In this document: positions 1 through 5,026 of the stretch, in pieces
Position numbering within the stretch: the stretch's first letter is position 1
Layout: each line of letters begins with the position of its first letter
Assembly: GCA_019661795.1 (NCBI GenBank)
Contig: JAIFWQ010000027.1
Span: 1 to 5,368, forward strand
Direction: 5' to 3'
Length of the DNA: 5,368 nt
DNA from: Candidatus Parcubacteria bacterium
GTDB lineage: Bacteria > Patescibacteriota > Minisyncoccia > Phycocordibacterales > UBA6065
Program-made: the position numbers and the translations under genes
Notes under the pieces: generated by a model
The model's input: the letters and a program-made list of their open reading frames with translations, nothing else
What the model was told of the DNA's origin: nothing
Database searches by the model: none

Positions 1-236
1 GACACCACGGCGACTTTTGCGCGTTTGCCGATGAGGCTGAACGGCGCGACTTTCGCGTCGCGCGCGTCCTGTTCCGGAAGGAGGCGCAGGGCGTCCATGT
101 TGATGGGGACGGGGGCGAGGTCGACGTATTCGAGCCCGTAGCGGGTGGCGATGATCTGCGCCACGTCTTCTTCTTCGCGCTTCTTGAATTCCTCGAGCTT
201 TTTGTCCTGCTTTTCTTCGTCGAAAGATACTGACAT
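1..236 (-). CDS. GspE/PilB-family secretion/pilus assembly ATPase, N-terminal fragment (cut by window edge)
   Basis: The first 78 residues are visible, reading leftwards from ATG at 236; the rest lies outside the window. Residues 1-23 are very charged (Lys/Glu/Asp). From about residue 23 the sequence follows the N-terminal domain of GspE/PilB/MshE ATPases: a helix (DVAQIIATRYGLEYVDL, 24-40), then a segment of the type 'I..AL.LLPE..A', then a beta-strand pair ending AKVAVV. In the family this domain precedes the hexameric AAA-type ATPase that powers type IV pilus extension or type II secretion at the cytoplasmic face of the membrane. The Walker motifs are not in view, so family membership rests on the N-terminal domain only. 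PilB is more likely than GspE because type IV pili are common in Patescibacteria; that is inference. No Shine-Dalgarno precedes the ATG. The gene is divergent from the lipoprotein gene at 371. Confidence 0.75.
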   Translation of the reverse strand, partial: MSVSFDEEKQDKKLEEFKKREEEDVAQIIATRYGLEYVDLAPVPINMDALRLLPEQDARDAKVAPFSLIGKRAKVAVV

Positions 237-242
237 GGCTAT

Positions 243-248
243 ATCTTA
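243..248 (-). promoter_or_regulatory. Candidate -10 element for the pilus/secretion ATPase gene
   Basis: Read on the minus strand the hexamer is TAAGAT, matching TATAAT at the key first, second and last bases. Six bases separate it from the ATG at 236, so the normal start distance places transcription initiation on or next to the A of the start codon (leaderless mRNA). No -35 match is seen at 17 bp; the bases there are GGCCCG. This is an inference from spacing and one hexamer. Confidence 0.35.
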
Positions 249-251
249 TCA

Positions 252-267
252 CGGCGAAGGTTCGCCG
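252..267. repeat. Inverted repeat in the divergent intergenic region
   Basis: CGGCGAA-GG-TTCGCCG: two perfect 7-base arms around a 2-base spacer. It lies just upstream of the minus-strand -10 candidate and 33 bp upstream of the -35 box of the lipoprotein promoter. It could be an operator for a dimeric regulator acting on one or both genes. It could also be a short RNA hairpin if transcription crosses it. There is no T-tract on either side, so it is not a standard terminator. Confidence 0.5.
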
Positions 268-299
268 GGCCGCCACAGGGGAACCTGCGCAGAGCCATA

Positions 300-328
300 T
301 TGACAAAGCACGTTTATGGGTGTATAAT
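300..328 (+). promoter_or_regulatory. Perfect sigma70-type promoter for the lipoprotein gene
   Basis: TTGACA at 300-305 and TATAAT at 323-328, both exact consensus, separated by the optimal 17 bp. Transcription should begin near 335, giving a leader of about 36 nt before the ATG at 371. The leader contains a small dyad, CTGAA-A-TTCAG (349-359), and no Shine-Dalgarno. A full consensus promoter is usually strong, and the gene also has its own terminator, so it looks like a well expressed single-gene unit. Confidence 0.9.
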
Positions 329-370
329 ACAGGCTAGTACAGTAAACCCTGAAATTCAGTCTTTTCCGTC

Positions 371-763
371 ATGAAAAAATCAACGCTCGTTCTTTTCAGC
401 TTCATCATATCGTTCGTCGGATTCAGCCTTTCCGGCTGCATCGCGACTGCTATCACCGGCAATCTGCCGCCCGCAGGCATCGACGTCACCAACAATGTCG
501 CCGATACCTACATGACCATCAAATCCAGCCGCTCCGGCGAAATGGATATGAGGGTCGGGACAGGGCAGACGCTTCGCATTCCGCTCTGCGGCATTCCGGA
601 AGGTAATTACTACACGCTGACCGCCAAGTTCTGGGACCGTTCCGGCAAATATCTCGGCGTGAACGAGATGAGATTCTCGGTCAGTTTCGACTACAGCAGC
701 CGGTACAGCGAAACGTGGGTCGTCGACTATTACATTCCGCCGATCCGACCAGTCGAACGATAG
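371..763 (+). CDS. Small secreted lipoprotein of unknown function
   Basis: This is a 130-residue protein with a classic lipoprotein signal peptide: basic start (MKK), a hydrophobic core at about residues 5-19, then the lipobox LSGC at 20-23. Cleavage before Cys23 and lipid attachment would leave a mature protein of about 108 residues anchored on the outer face of the membrane. The mature part is rich in Tyr, Ser, Thr and Gly with alternating hydrophobic residues, for example YYTLTAKFWD and ETWVVDYY, suggesting a single beta-sandwich-like domain. I do not recognise a family. There is a second Cys at residue 73 of the precursor. The start is set by the signal peptide and lies 36 nt after the predicted transcription start; no Shine-Dalgarno is visible. 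It has its own promoter (300-328) and terminator (783-813), so it is probably monocistronic. Coding status is secure; function is unknown. Confidence 0.85.
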   Translation: MKKSTLVLFSFIISFVGFSLSGCIATAITGNLPPAGIDVTNNVADTYMTIKSSRSGEMDMRVGTGQTLRIPLCGIPEGNYYTLTAKFWDRSGKYLGVNEMRFSVSFDYSSRYSETWVVDYYIPPIRPVER

Positions 764-782
764 CAAGCCTGTTCATTCCATC

Positions 783-813
783 GGCCCGATCTACGCGATC
801 GGGCCTTTGTTTT
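783..813 (+). terminator. Intrinsic terminator of the lipoprotein gene
   Basis: A perfect 9-bp stem, GGCCCGATC (783-791) with GATCGGGCC (797-805), a 5-base loop TACGC, then TTTGTTTT (806-813). It sits 19 bases after the lipoprotein stop codon. Strong stem plus T-tract is the standard rho-independent form on the plus strand. Confidence 0.92.
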
Positions 814-834
814 GGCTGGAATACGATGCATAAT
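807..834 (+). promoter_or_regulatory. Candidate promoter for the tsaE-polA-holA operon
   Basis: A -10-like hexamer CATAAT (829-834, 5 of 6 matches to TATAAT) ends six bases before the ATG at 841. The best -35 is TTGTTT (807-812, 16-bp spacer), inside the T-tract of the preceding terminator. Initiation would fall at about 841, on the start codon itself. A promoter is expected here because the strong terminator just upstream should block read-through; the exact boxes are inference. Confidence 0.5.
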
Positions 835-840
835 GCGGGA

Positions 841-1293
841 ATGATATCGAAGAGCGTCGAAGAGACGAAGAAGATCGCCCGGGATTTCGCAAAAAGCGTT
901 GCGCCGGTTGCCGCCCCGGGAGCATCGGCCGGCCACGCGACGATCATCGCCCTCCGGGGCGATCTCGGTTCGGGAAAAACGACGTTCGCTAAATCGTTCG
1001 CCGAGGCGATCGGCCTTTCGCCTGACGACGTGACGAGCCCGACATTCGTCATCGAGAAGCGGTTCGACATAGGCGACCACGCGCATTTCAGGCGATTCAT
1101 ACATATTGACGCGTATCGCCTCGAAAAGCCGGAAGAGATCGAGAGGCTCGGCTGGCGCGAAACGTCCGCTGATCCGGCCAATCTGATCTTGGTCGAATGG
1201 CCCGAAAATCTGGGCGCGGCGCTGCCGGAAGACGCGATCAGGATCTCGTTCAAATTCATAGATGAGAATACGAGGGAAATAGTGTTTAATTAG
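841..1293 (+). CDS. tsaE: tRNA threonylcarbamoyladenosine biosynthesis ATPase TsaE
   Basis: The product is a 150-residue P-loop ATPase. TsaE works with TsaB and TsaD to add the threonylcarbamoyl group to A37 of tRNAs that read ANN codons (t6A), in the cytoplasm. Visible family marks are: Walker A GDLGSGKTT (residues 40-48); the TSPTF switch-like motif (65-69); HIDAYRL (88-94), which holds the conserved Asp-Tyr-Arg; and LVEWPEN (117-123), the usual 'EW' motif. Length is normal for the family. An in-frame ATG at 826 and a GTG at 715 also exist, but 715 lies inside the lipoprotein gene and 826 precedes the candidate -10 box. MISKSVEETKKIA from 841 matches the usual TsaE beginning. No Shine-Dalgarno at normal spacing. 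It is the first gene of a tight operon with polA and holA, with a 3-base gap to polA. Identification is secure; the start is likely. Confidence 0.93.
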   Translation: MISKSVEETKKIARDFAKSVAPVAAPGASAGHATIIALRGDLGSGKTTFAKSFAEAIGLSPDDVTSPTFVIEKRFDIGDHAHFRRFIHIDAYRLEKPEEIERLGWRETSADPANLILVEWPENLGAALPEDAIRISFKFIDENTREIVFN

Positions 1294-1296
1294 GGA

Positions 1297-3696
1297 GTGA
1301 AACGACTCATCCTCCTCGACTCTCACGCCATACTCCACCGGGCATACCATGCGTTGCCCGATTTTTCGACGGCCAAAGGCGAACCGACGGGCGCCTTGTA
1401 CGGCCTTTCCATGATGCTTTTGTCAGCTGTCGAAAAGCTCAAGCCCGATTACATCGTCGCGGCGTTCGATCTGCCGAAGCCGACCCACAGGCACGAGGCG
1501 TATAAAGACTACAAAGCCGGCCGGGCGAAGACCGACGGCGAGCTCGTGTCCCAGATCATCCGTTCGAGGGACGTGCTCGAAGCGCTCAACATACCCATCT
1601 ATGACAAGGAAGGTTTCGAGGCCGACGACATCATCGGCACCATCGTCGAGAAGACGCGGAAGGATTGGGAGAAAGACGAAAATCTCGAAGTGATCATCGC
1701 GTCGGGCGACATGGACACGCTTCAGCTCGTTTCCGGCGAAAAGGTCCGCGTCTATACTCTTAAAAAAGGCATCAAGGACACGATCATATACGACGAAGAC
1801 GCCGTCCGCGAGAGATTCGGCTTCGGGCCGGAGCTTCTGCCGGACTATAAAGGACTGCGCGGCGACCCTTCGGACAACATCATCGGCATAAAGGGTATCG
1901 GCGAAAAGACCGCGACGACGCTCATAAAGACATTCGGAGGCATAGAGGACATATACAAAGCCCTAAAAAAGGATAAAGAAAAGCTCAAGGAGGTCGGCAT
2001 GACGCCGCGCGTGATCGAGCTTCTCGAAAAAGGCGAAGAGGACGCGGAGTTCTCGAAGGTGCTCGCCACCATCCGCCGCGATGCGCCCATCGATTGGAAA
2101 CTGCCGAAGAATACGTGGCGCGAGTCGATCGACGTCGAAAAGGCGGCCAAGCTTTTTTCGGACCTCGAATTCCGGACGATGGCGATACGGCTCAAAAACG
2201 TCCTCGGGCGCGATCTCGCAGCAGACGCTGCCCAAGGCGACAGGGAGATCACGGCGGAAAGGGCGACGAAAGAGACTCCGGTCATGGATGCTTCCGCTCT
2301 CGGCATGAGATTCCGCGAGGCCGCCATCATGCTCTGGCTCATCAATTCGAATCTCGCGGATCCGAAGCCGTCGGACATCATGGATTTCACGAATGCAAAG
2401 TCGTTCGACGACGCGTACAAGGCTCTCGAAGCAGAGATCAAAAAGCGCGGGCTTGAACGGGTATATGGCGAGATAGAGAAGCCTCTCATCCCTCTCGTCG
2501 ATAAAATGAAGGAGTACGGCGTGAAGATAGACAAAGCGTATCTCGCGAAGCTCGGGGATGAATACAGGAAAGAGCTCGGAGCTCTGGAAAAATCAATTTG
2601 GAGGATGGCGGACGTCGAATTCAACATATCGTCGCCGAAACAGCTGGGCGAAGTGCTTTTCGTGAAGCTCGGCCTCAAAGGAGGCAAGAAGACCGCGGGC
2701 GGGGCGCTTTCGACCCGTGAATCCGAGCTCGAAAAGCTCGCCTCCGAGCACCCGATCATCGACGAGATACTCAAATATCGCGAGCTTTCCAAGCTTCTCG
2801 GCACATATATAGATACGATCCCGGCTCTGCTCGACGATAATTCGAGAGTGCATCCGACTTTCATCCAGACGGGCGCGGTGACAGGGCGCATGGCGACGAA
2901 AGACCCGAGCATCCAGAACATACCGAATCGGACCGAGCTCGGCAGGAAGATCAGGAACGCCTTCATCGCGGAGAAAGGCTGGAAGCTCGTCGCTTTCGAC
3001 TATTCCCAGATCGAATTGCGCATCGCGGCGTTCCTTTCGGGCGACGAGAAGTTCATAGACATATTCAGGCGGGGCGAAGACGTCCACGCGGCGGTCGCGG
3101 CGCAGGTGTTCGGCGTGCCGGAGGCGAACGTCACGAAAGCCATGCGCTCGCAGGCTAAAGTCATCAACTTCGGCGTCATGTACGGCATGGGCGTGAACGC
3201 CCTCCGCGCCAATCTCGGCACGGACAGGGCGACGGCGCAGAGATTCTATAACGAGTATTTCGAAAAATTCTCCGGCCTGCGCGACTATCTCGAAAAGGTA
3301 AAAGCAGAGACGGCGCGCCGAGGCTATACAGAGACCTATTTCGGCAGGCGTAGGTATTTCGACGGCATAAAATCCAAGCTCCCGTTCATCCGCGCGGCCG
3401 CCGAACGTATGGCCATCAACGCGCCGATCCAGGGCACCGAGGCCGACGTGGTGAAGCTCGCCATGATCCGCATCGACGAATACATACAGAAGAAAGGCCT
3501 CGAAAAGGAGGCGCGCATACTCATGCAGGTCCATGACGAGATCGTGCTCGAGGTGAAGGAAGCCGCTGTCGCGAAGATCGAGCCCGAGATCAAGAAGATC
3601 ATGGAATCGATCATACCGCCGAAAGACATCCGGGGCATAACCCTCGTCGCGGACGCCAAAGCAGGGGACAGCTGGGGAGATATGGAAAAAATGTAA
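1297..3696 (+). CDS. polA: DNA polymerase I lacking the 3'-5' proofreading domain
   Basis: A 799-residue family A polymerase for Okazaki fragment maturation and gap repair. The 5'-nuclease domain is at about residues 1-295: D8, D58, EADD (108-111), GDMD (137-140) and RGDPSDN (188-194) supply metal ligands, and IKGIGEKTA (198-206) is the helix-hairpin turn. A short middle region (about 300-390) replaces the roughly 190-residue exonuclease domain of E. coli Pol I and shows no DxE motif, so proofreading is probably lost. The polymerase domain is at about 390-799: motif A DYSQIELR (568-575), O-helix R617/K621/F625/Y629 within RSQAKVINFGVMYG, and motif C QVHDE (744-748). All key polymerase residues are present; F625 occupies the position of E. 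coli F762. The GTG start at 1297 is the only reasonable one, since MKRLILLDSH fits the family N-terminus. The purine run GGGAG touches the start codon, too close to be a normal ribosome site, so translation coupling to tsaE (3-base gap) is likely. Similar in size to Taq polymerase (832). Confidence 0.97.
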   Translation: MKRLILLDSHAILHRAYHALPDFSTAKGEPTGALYGLSMMLLSAVEKLKPDYIVAAFDLPKPTHRHEAYKDYKAGRAKTDGELVSQIIRSRDVLEALNIPIYDKEGFEADDIIGTIVEKTRKDWEKDENLEVIIASGDMDTLQLVSGEKVRVYTLKKGIKDTIIYDEDAVRERFGFGPELLPDYKGLRGDPSDNIIGIKGIGEKTATTLIKTFGGIEDIYKALKKDKEKLKEVGMTPRVIELLEKGEEDAEFSKVLATIRRDAPIDWKLPKNTWRESIDVEKAAKLFSDLEFRTMAIRLKNVLGRDLAADAAQGDREITAERATKETPVMDASALGMRFREAAIMLWLINSNLADPKPSDIMDFTNAKSFDDAYKALEAEIKKRGLERVYGEIEKPLIPLVDKMKEYGVKIDKAYLAKLGDEYRKELGALEKSIWRMADVEFNISSPKQLGEVLFVKLGLKGGKKTAGGALSTRESELEKLASEHPIIDEILKYRELSKLLGTYIDTIPALLDDNSRVHPTFIQTGAVTGRMATKDPSIQNIPNRTELGRKIRNAFIAEKGWKLVAFDYSQIELRIAAFLSGDEKFIDIFRRGEDVHAAVAAQVFGVPEANVTKAMRSQAKVINFGVMYGMGVNALRANLGTDRATAQRFYNEYFEKFSGLRDYLEKVKAETARRGYTETYFGRRRYFDGIKSKLPFIRAAAERMAINAPIQGTEADVVKLAMIRIDEYIQKKGLEKEARILMQVHDEIVLEVKEAAVAKIEPEIKKIMESIIPPKDIRGITLVADAKAGDSWGDMEKM

Positions 3697-3702
3697 CGCG
3701 AT

Positions 3703-4419
3703 ATGCTCTACGTCATCTACGGAACCGATATCGAAAAGGCGCGCGAGAAATCGCATGCGCTTTTCGACGCGCTCAAGGCGAAAAAGCCCGACGCGGCGGC
3801 AGGGATCATGCGCGCGGACGAGGTCACGCCGGAAAAGATCGAAGAGCTGACCCAGACGCAGGGGCTTTTCGAGAACAAGCAGATCATATTCATGGATCGC
3901 ACGCTCGAGGACCCGGAGATCCGCGACGTCATGCTCGGCAAGATCGACGCGATCAAGGAATCGCCTAACATATTCATATTCTTCGAAGGCAAATTGACGA
4001 AAGAGACGCTGAAGAAGCTTGAAAAGAGGGCGGAGAAGATAACCGAATACGAGGCGACGGAGGAAAAGAAGAAAGAGGGCGGATCGTTCTTCGCTCTCGC
4101 CGACGCCCTCGGCGCTCGCGATAAGAAAAAGCTGTGGGCCATGCTCCGCGAAGCTCTCGACGAGGACGCCGCGCCCGAAGAGATCCACGGCATACTTTTT
4201 TGGCAGGCGAAATCGCTCGCTCTCGCGGCGAAAACCGCTTCGGCCGCCGATGCCGGCCTCAACCCGTTCGTCTACGGCAAGGCAAAAAGATACGCCGCCA
4301 ATTTCAAGGAAGGCGAGATCGACGCGCTCCTTTCCAAGCTCGTCCATATGTATCATCGCGCCCACCGCGGCCAGGCTCTATTCGAGATAGAGCTCGAAAA
4401 GCTGGCTTTGGATATTTAA
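3703..4419 (+). CDS. holA: DNA polymerase III delta subunit-like clamp loader protein (short form)
   Basis: The product is 238 residues, clearly shorter than typical HolA (about 330-345). HolA opens the sliding clamp as part of the clamp loader complex. The N-terminus reads as a delta subunit: YVIYGTD (3-9) with the glycine loop but no Walker A, then TQGLFENKQIIFMDR (52-66), then NIFIFFEGKLTKETLKKLEK (89-108), the usual order for this family. The middle part GGSFFALADALGARDKKK (126-143) and the helical C-terminus, with NPFVYGKAKRYA (187-198) and a closing segment around HRGQALFEIELEKLAL (221-236), match the lid and collar arrangement. Missing length seems to come from compact loops and a short linker; there is no frameshift. 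It starts six bases after polA stops, with no Shine-Dalgarno, so it is probably translated by coupling. Family recognition is from pattern, without a database search. Confidence 0.82.
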   Translation: MLYVIYGTDIEKAREKSHALFDALKAKKPDAAAGIMRADEVTPEKIEELTQTQGLFENKQIIFMDRTLEDPEIRDVMLGKIDAIKESPNIFIFFEGKLTKETLKKLEKRAEKITEYEATEEKKKEGGSFFALADALGARDKKKLWAMLREALDEDAAPEEIHGILFWQAKSLALAAKTASAADAGLNPFVYGKAKRYAANFKEGEIDALLSKLVHMYHRAHRGQALFEIELEKLALDI

Positions 4420-4430
4420 ACGGAGCAAAT

Positions 4431-4456
4431 AAAAACGCGCCTCACGGAGAGGCGCG
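4431..4456 (-). terminator. Intrinsic terminator for the minus-strand hypothetical gene
   Basis: An 8-bp perfect stem, CGCGCCTC (4436-4443) with GAGGCGCG (4449-4456), and loop ACGGA. On the minus strand it is followed by TTTTTATTTG, a good T-tract, and it lies 25 bases after the TGA at 4484-4482. On the plus strand the hairpin is followed by GAGTAGAACC, so it has no T-tract there and is not a standard terminator for holA. Confidence 0.85.
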
Positions 4457-4481
4457 GAGTAGAACCGGGGAGGCTTTCGGG

Positions 4482-4799
4482 TCAGTTCGTCTGAAGGATG
4501 CCGGCCGGAAATTCATCCGTCCGCGGAAAATTGAAGCTTTGCCACACTTCTTCGGGCAGGTGTCGGAAGACGTCCTTCATCGAGATCGAGAACATAAAAT
4601 GTTCGTCGCGCTCGGAGTAATGGAGGCTTTCCGCCGCCGACCCGTAGATGTTGATGCCGCCGCTTTTATAATTTTCCCGCAACTGTCGCCGGATCTTTTC
4701 GGGGATCTTTCCGACATCGTCGGGCGATATCGGGATAGTTCGCGGGTCGCCTTTGCGGCTCGCGATCAATGCGTTTCCGGCAGGGCTTGATTCGGACAT
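4482..4799 (-). CDS. Hypothetical protein, 105 residues
   Basis: I do not recognise this protein. From ATG at 4799 it has 105 residues, is soluble-looking, and has no signal peptide or membrane segment. The first 25 residues are Ser/Pro/Gly-rich and probably disordered. A basic helix follows (DDVGKIPEKIRRQLRENYKSG, about 28-48, in two overlapping parts). The C-terminal half is aromatic and acidic, with HFMFSISMKDVF (67-78) and PEEVWQSFNFP (82-92). Codon use resembles the neighbours and there is a fitting terminator downstream and promoter upstream, so it is likely real. A longer in-frame form starting at TTG 4865 (127 residues) is possible, but a TTG that close to the predicted transcription start is less likely. 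No Shine-Dalgarno is visible before 4799. It converges with holA and diverges from tRNA-Lys. Confidence 0.7.
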   Translation of the reverse strand: MSESSPAGNALIASRKGDPRTIPISPDDVGKIPEKIRRQLRENYKSGGINIYGSAAESLHYSERDEHFMFSISMKDVFRHLPEEVWQSFNFPRTDEFPAGILQTN

Positions 4800-4873
4800 A
4801 TGCTGGTTCTTTGAAGAGCTCGCGATGGGACTCTCGCGTAGGAGTATCGAGCCGTTTTGGCGCAACAGGAGAA

Positions 4874-4902
4874 AGCGTAGCTCCGAATCGCTTTCATGTC
4901 AA
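4874..4902 (-). promoter_or_regulatory. Candidate promoter for the minus-strand hypothetical gene
   Basis: On the minus strand, exact TTGACA (4902-4897), a 17-bp spacer, then TACGCT (4879-4874), which keeps the key T, A and final T of the -10 box. Initiation near 4867 would give a leader of about 68 nt to the ATG at 4799. That leader contains a possible small hairpin (arms at 4821-4825 and 4834-4838). Good -35, middling -10. Confidence 0.55.
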
Positions 4903-4928
4903 AGGACACTATCGGTTTCGCGGTTTTG

Positions 4929-4937
4929 TGGTATTAT
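4929..4937 (+). promoter_or_regulatory. Extended -10 promoter for tRNA-Lys
   Basis: TGGTATTAT is a TGn extension followed by a -10 with 5 of 6 matches to TATAAT. No good -35 is seen 16-18 bp upstream, which is tolerated when the TGn extension is present. Initiation near 4944 would leave only about five bases before the mature tRNA. It is back to back with the minus-strand promoter at 4874-4902. Confidence 0.65.
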
Positions 4938-4948
4938 CGCCTTTGATT

Positions 4949-5024
4949 CCGCCCATAGCTCAGTCGGTAGAGCAGCTCCCTTTTAAGGAGAGGGTCGCAG
5001 GTTCGATTCCTGCTGGGCGGACCA
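4949..5024 (+). tRNA. tRNA-Lys(UUU)
   Basis: A full 76-base cloverleaf with encoded CCA. Acceptor CCGCCCA (4949-4955) pairs with TGGGCGG (5014-5020); discriminator A5021; CCA at 5022-5024. The D-arm is GCTC/GAGC around AGTCGGTA. The anticodon stem starts at 4975 with loop CTTTTAA (4980-4986), giving anticodon TTT at 4982-4984, which reads AAA/AAG (Lys). The variable loop is GGGTC. The T-arm is GCAGG-TTCGATT-CCTGC. Two odd points are a C1-G72 first pair and a G27-A43 mismatch at the top of the anticodon stem (4975 and 4991). Lys is an ANN-decoding tRNA and so a t6A37 substrate of the pathway that tsaE serves. The 3' end is two bases from the next start codon. Confidence 0.97.
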
Positions 5025-5026
5025 TT

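Noticed and set aside
715..840. N-terminal extension of TsaE starting at GTG 715
   Set aside because: It overlaps the end of the lipoprotein gene and crosses a strong terminator; the family N-terminus fits the ATG at 841.
681..1350. Minus-strand frames opposite tsaE and the lipoprotein
   Set aside because: Both are antisense to clear genes and lack motifs or signals of their own.
1845..2966. A 373-codon minus-strand frame inside polA
   Set aside because: Ser/Arg/Phe-rich shadow of polA with no recognisable domain and no expression signals.
2593..4365. A 590-codon open frame on the minus strand opposite polA and holA
   Set aside because: It is antisense to two certain genes, is Arg/Leu/Asp/Glu-rich in the way shadow frames of GC-rich codons are, and shows no domain. 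The length comes from codon bias of the real genes.
4800..4865. 22-residue N-terminal extension of the minus-strand hypothetical protein from TTG
   Set aside because: The start is a TTG that lies only a couple of bases from the predicted transcription start, and an ATG is available at 4799. Kept only as an alternative.
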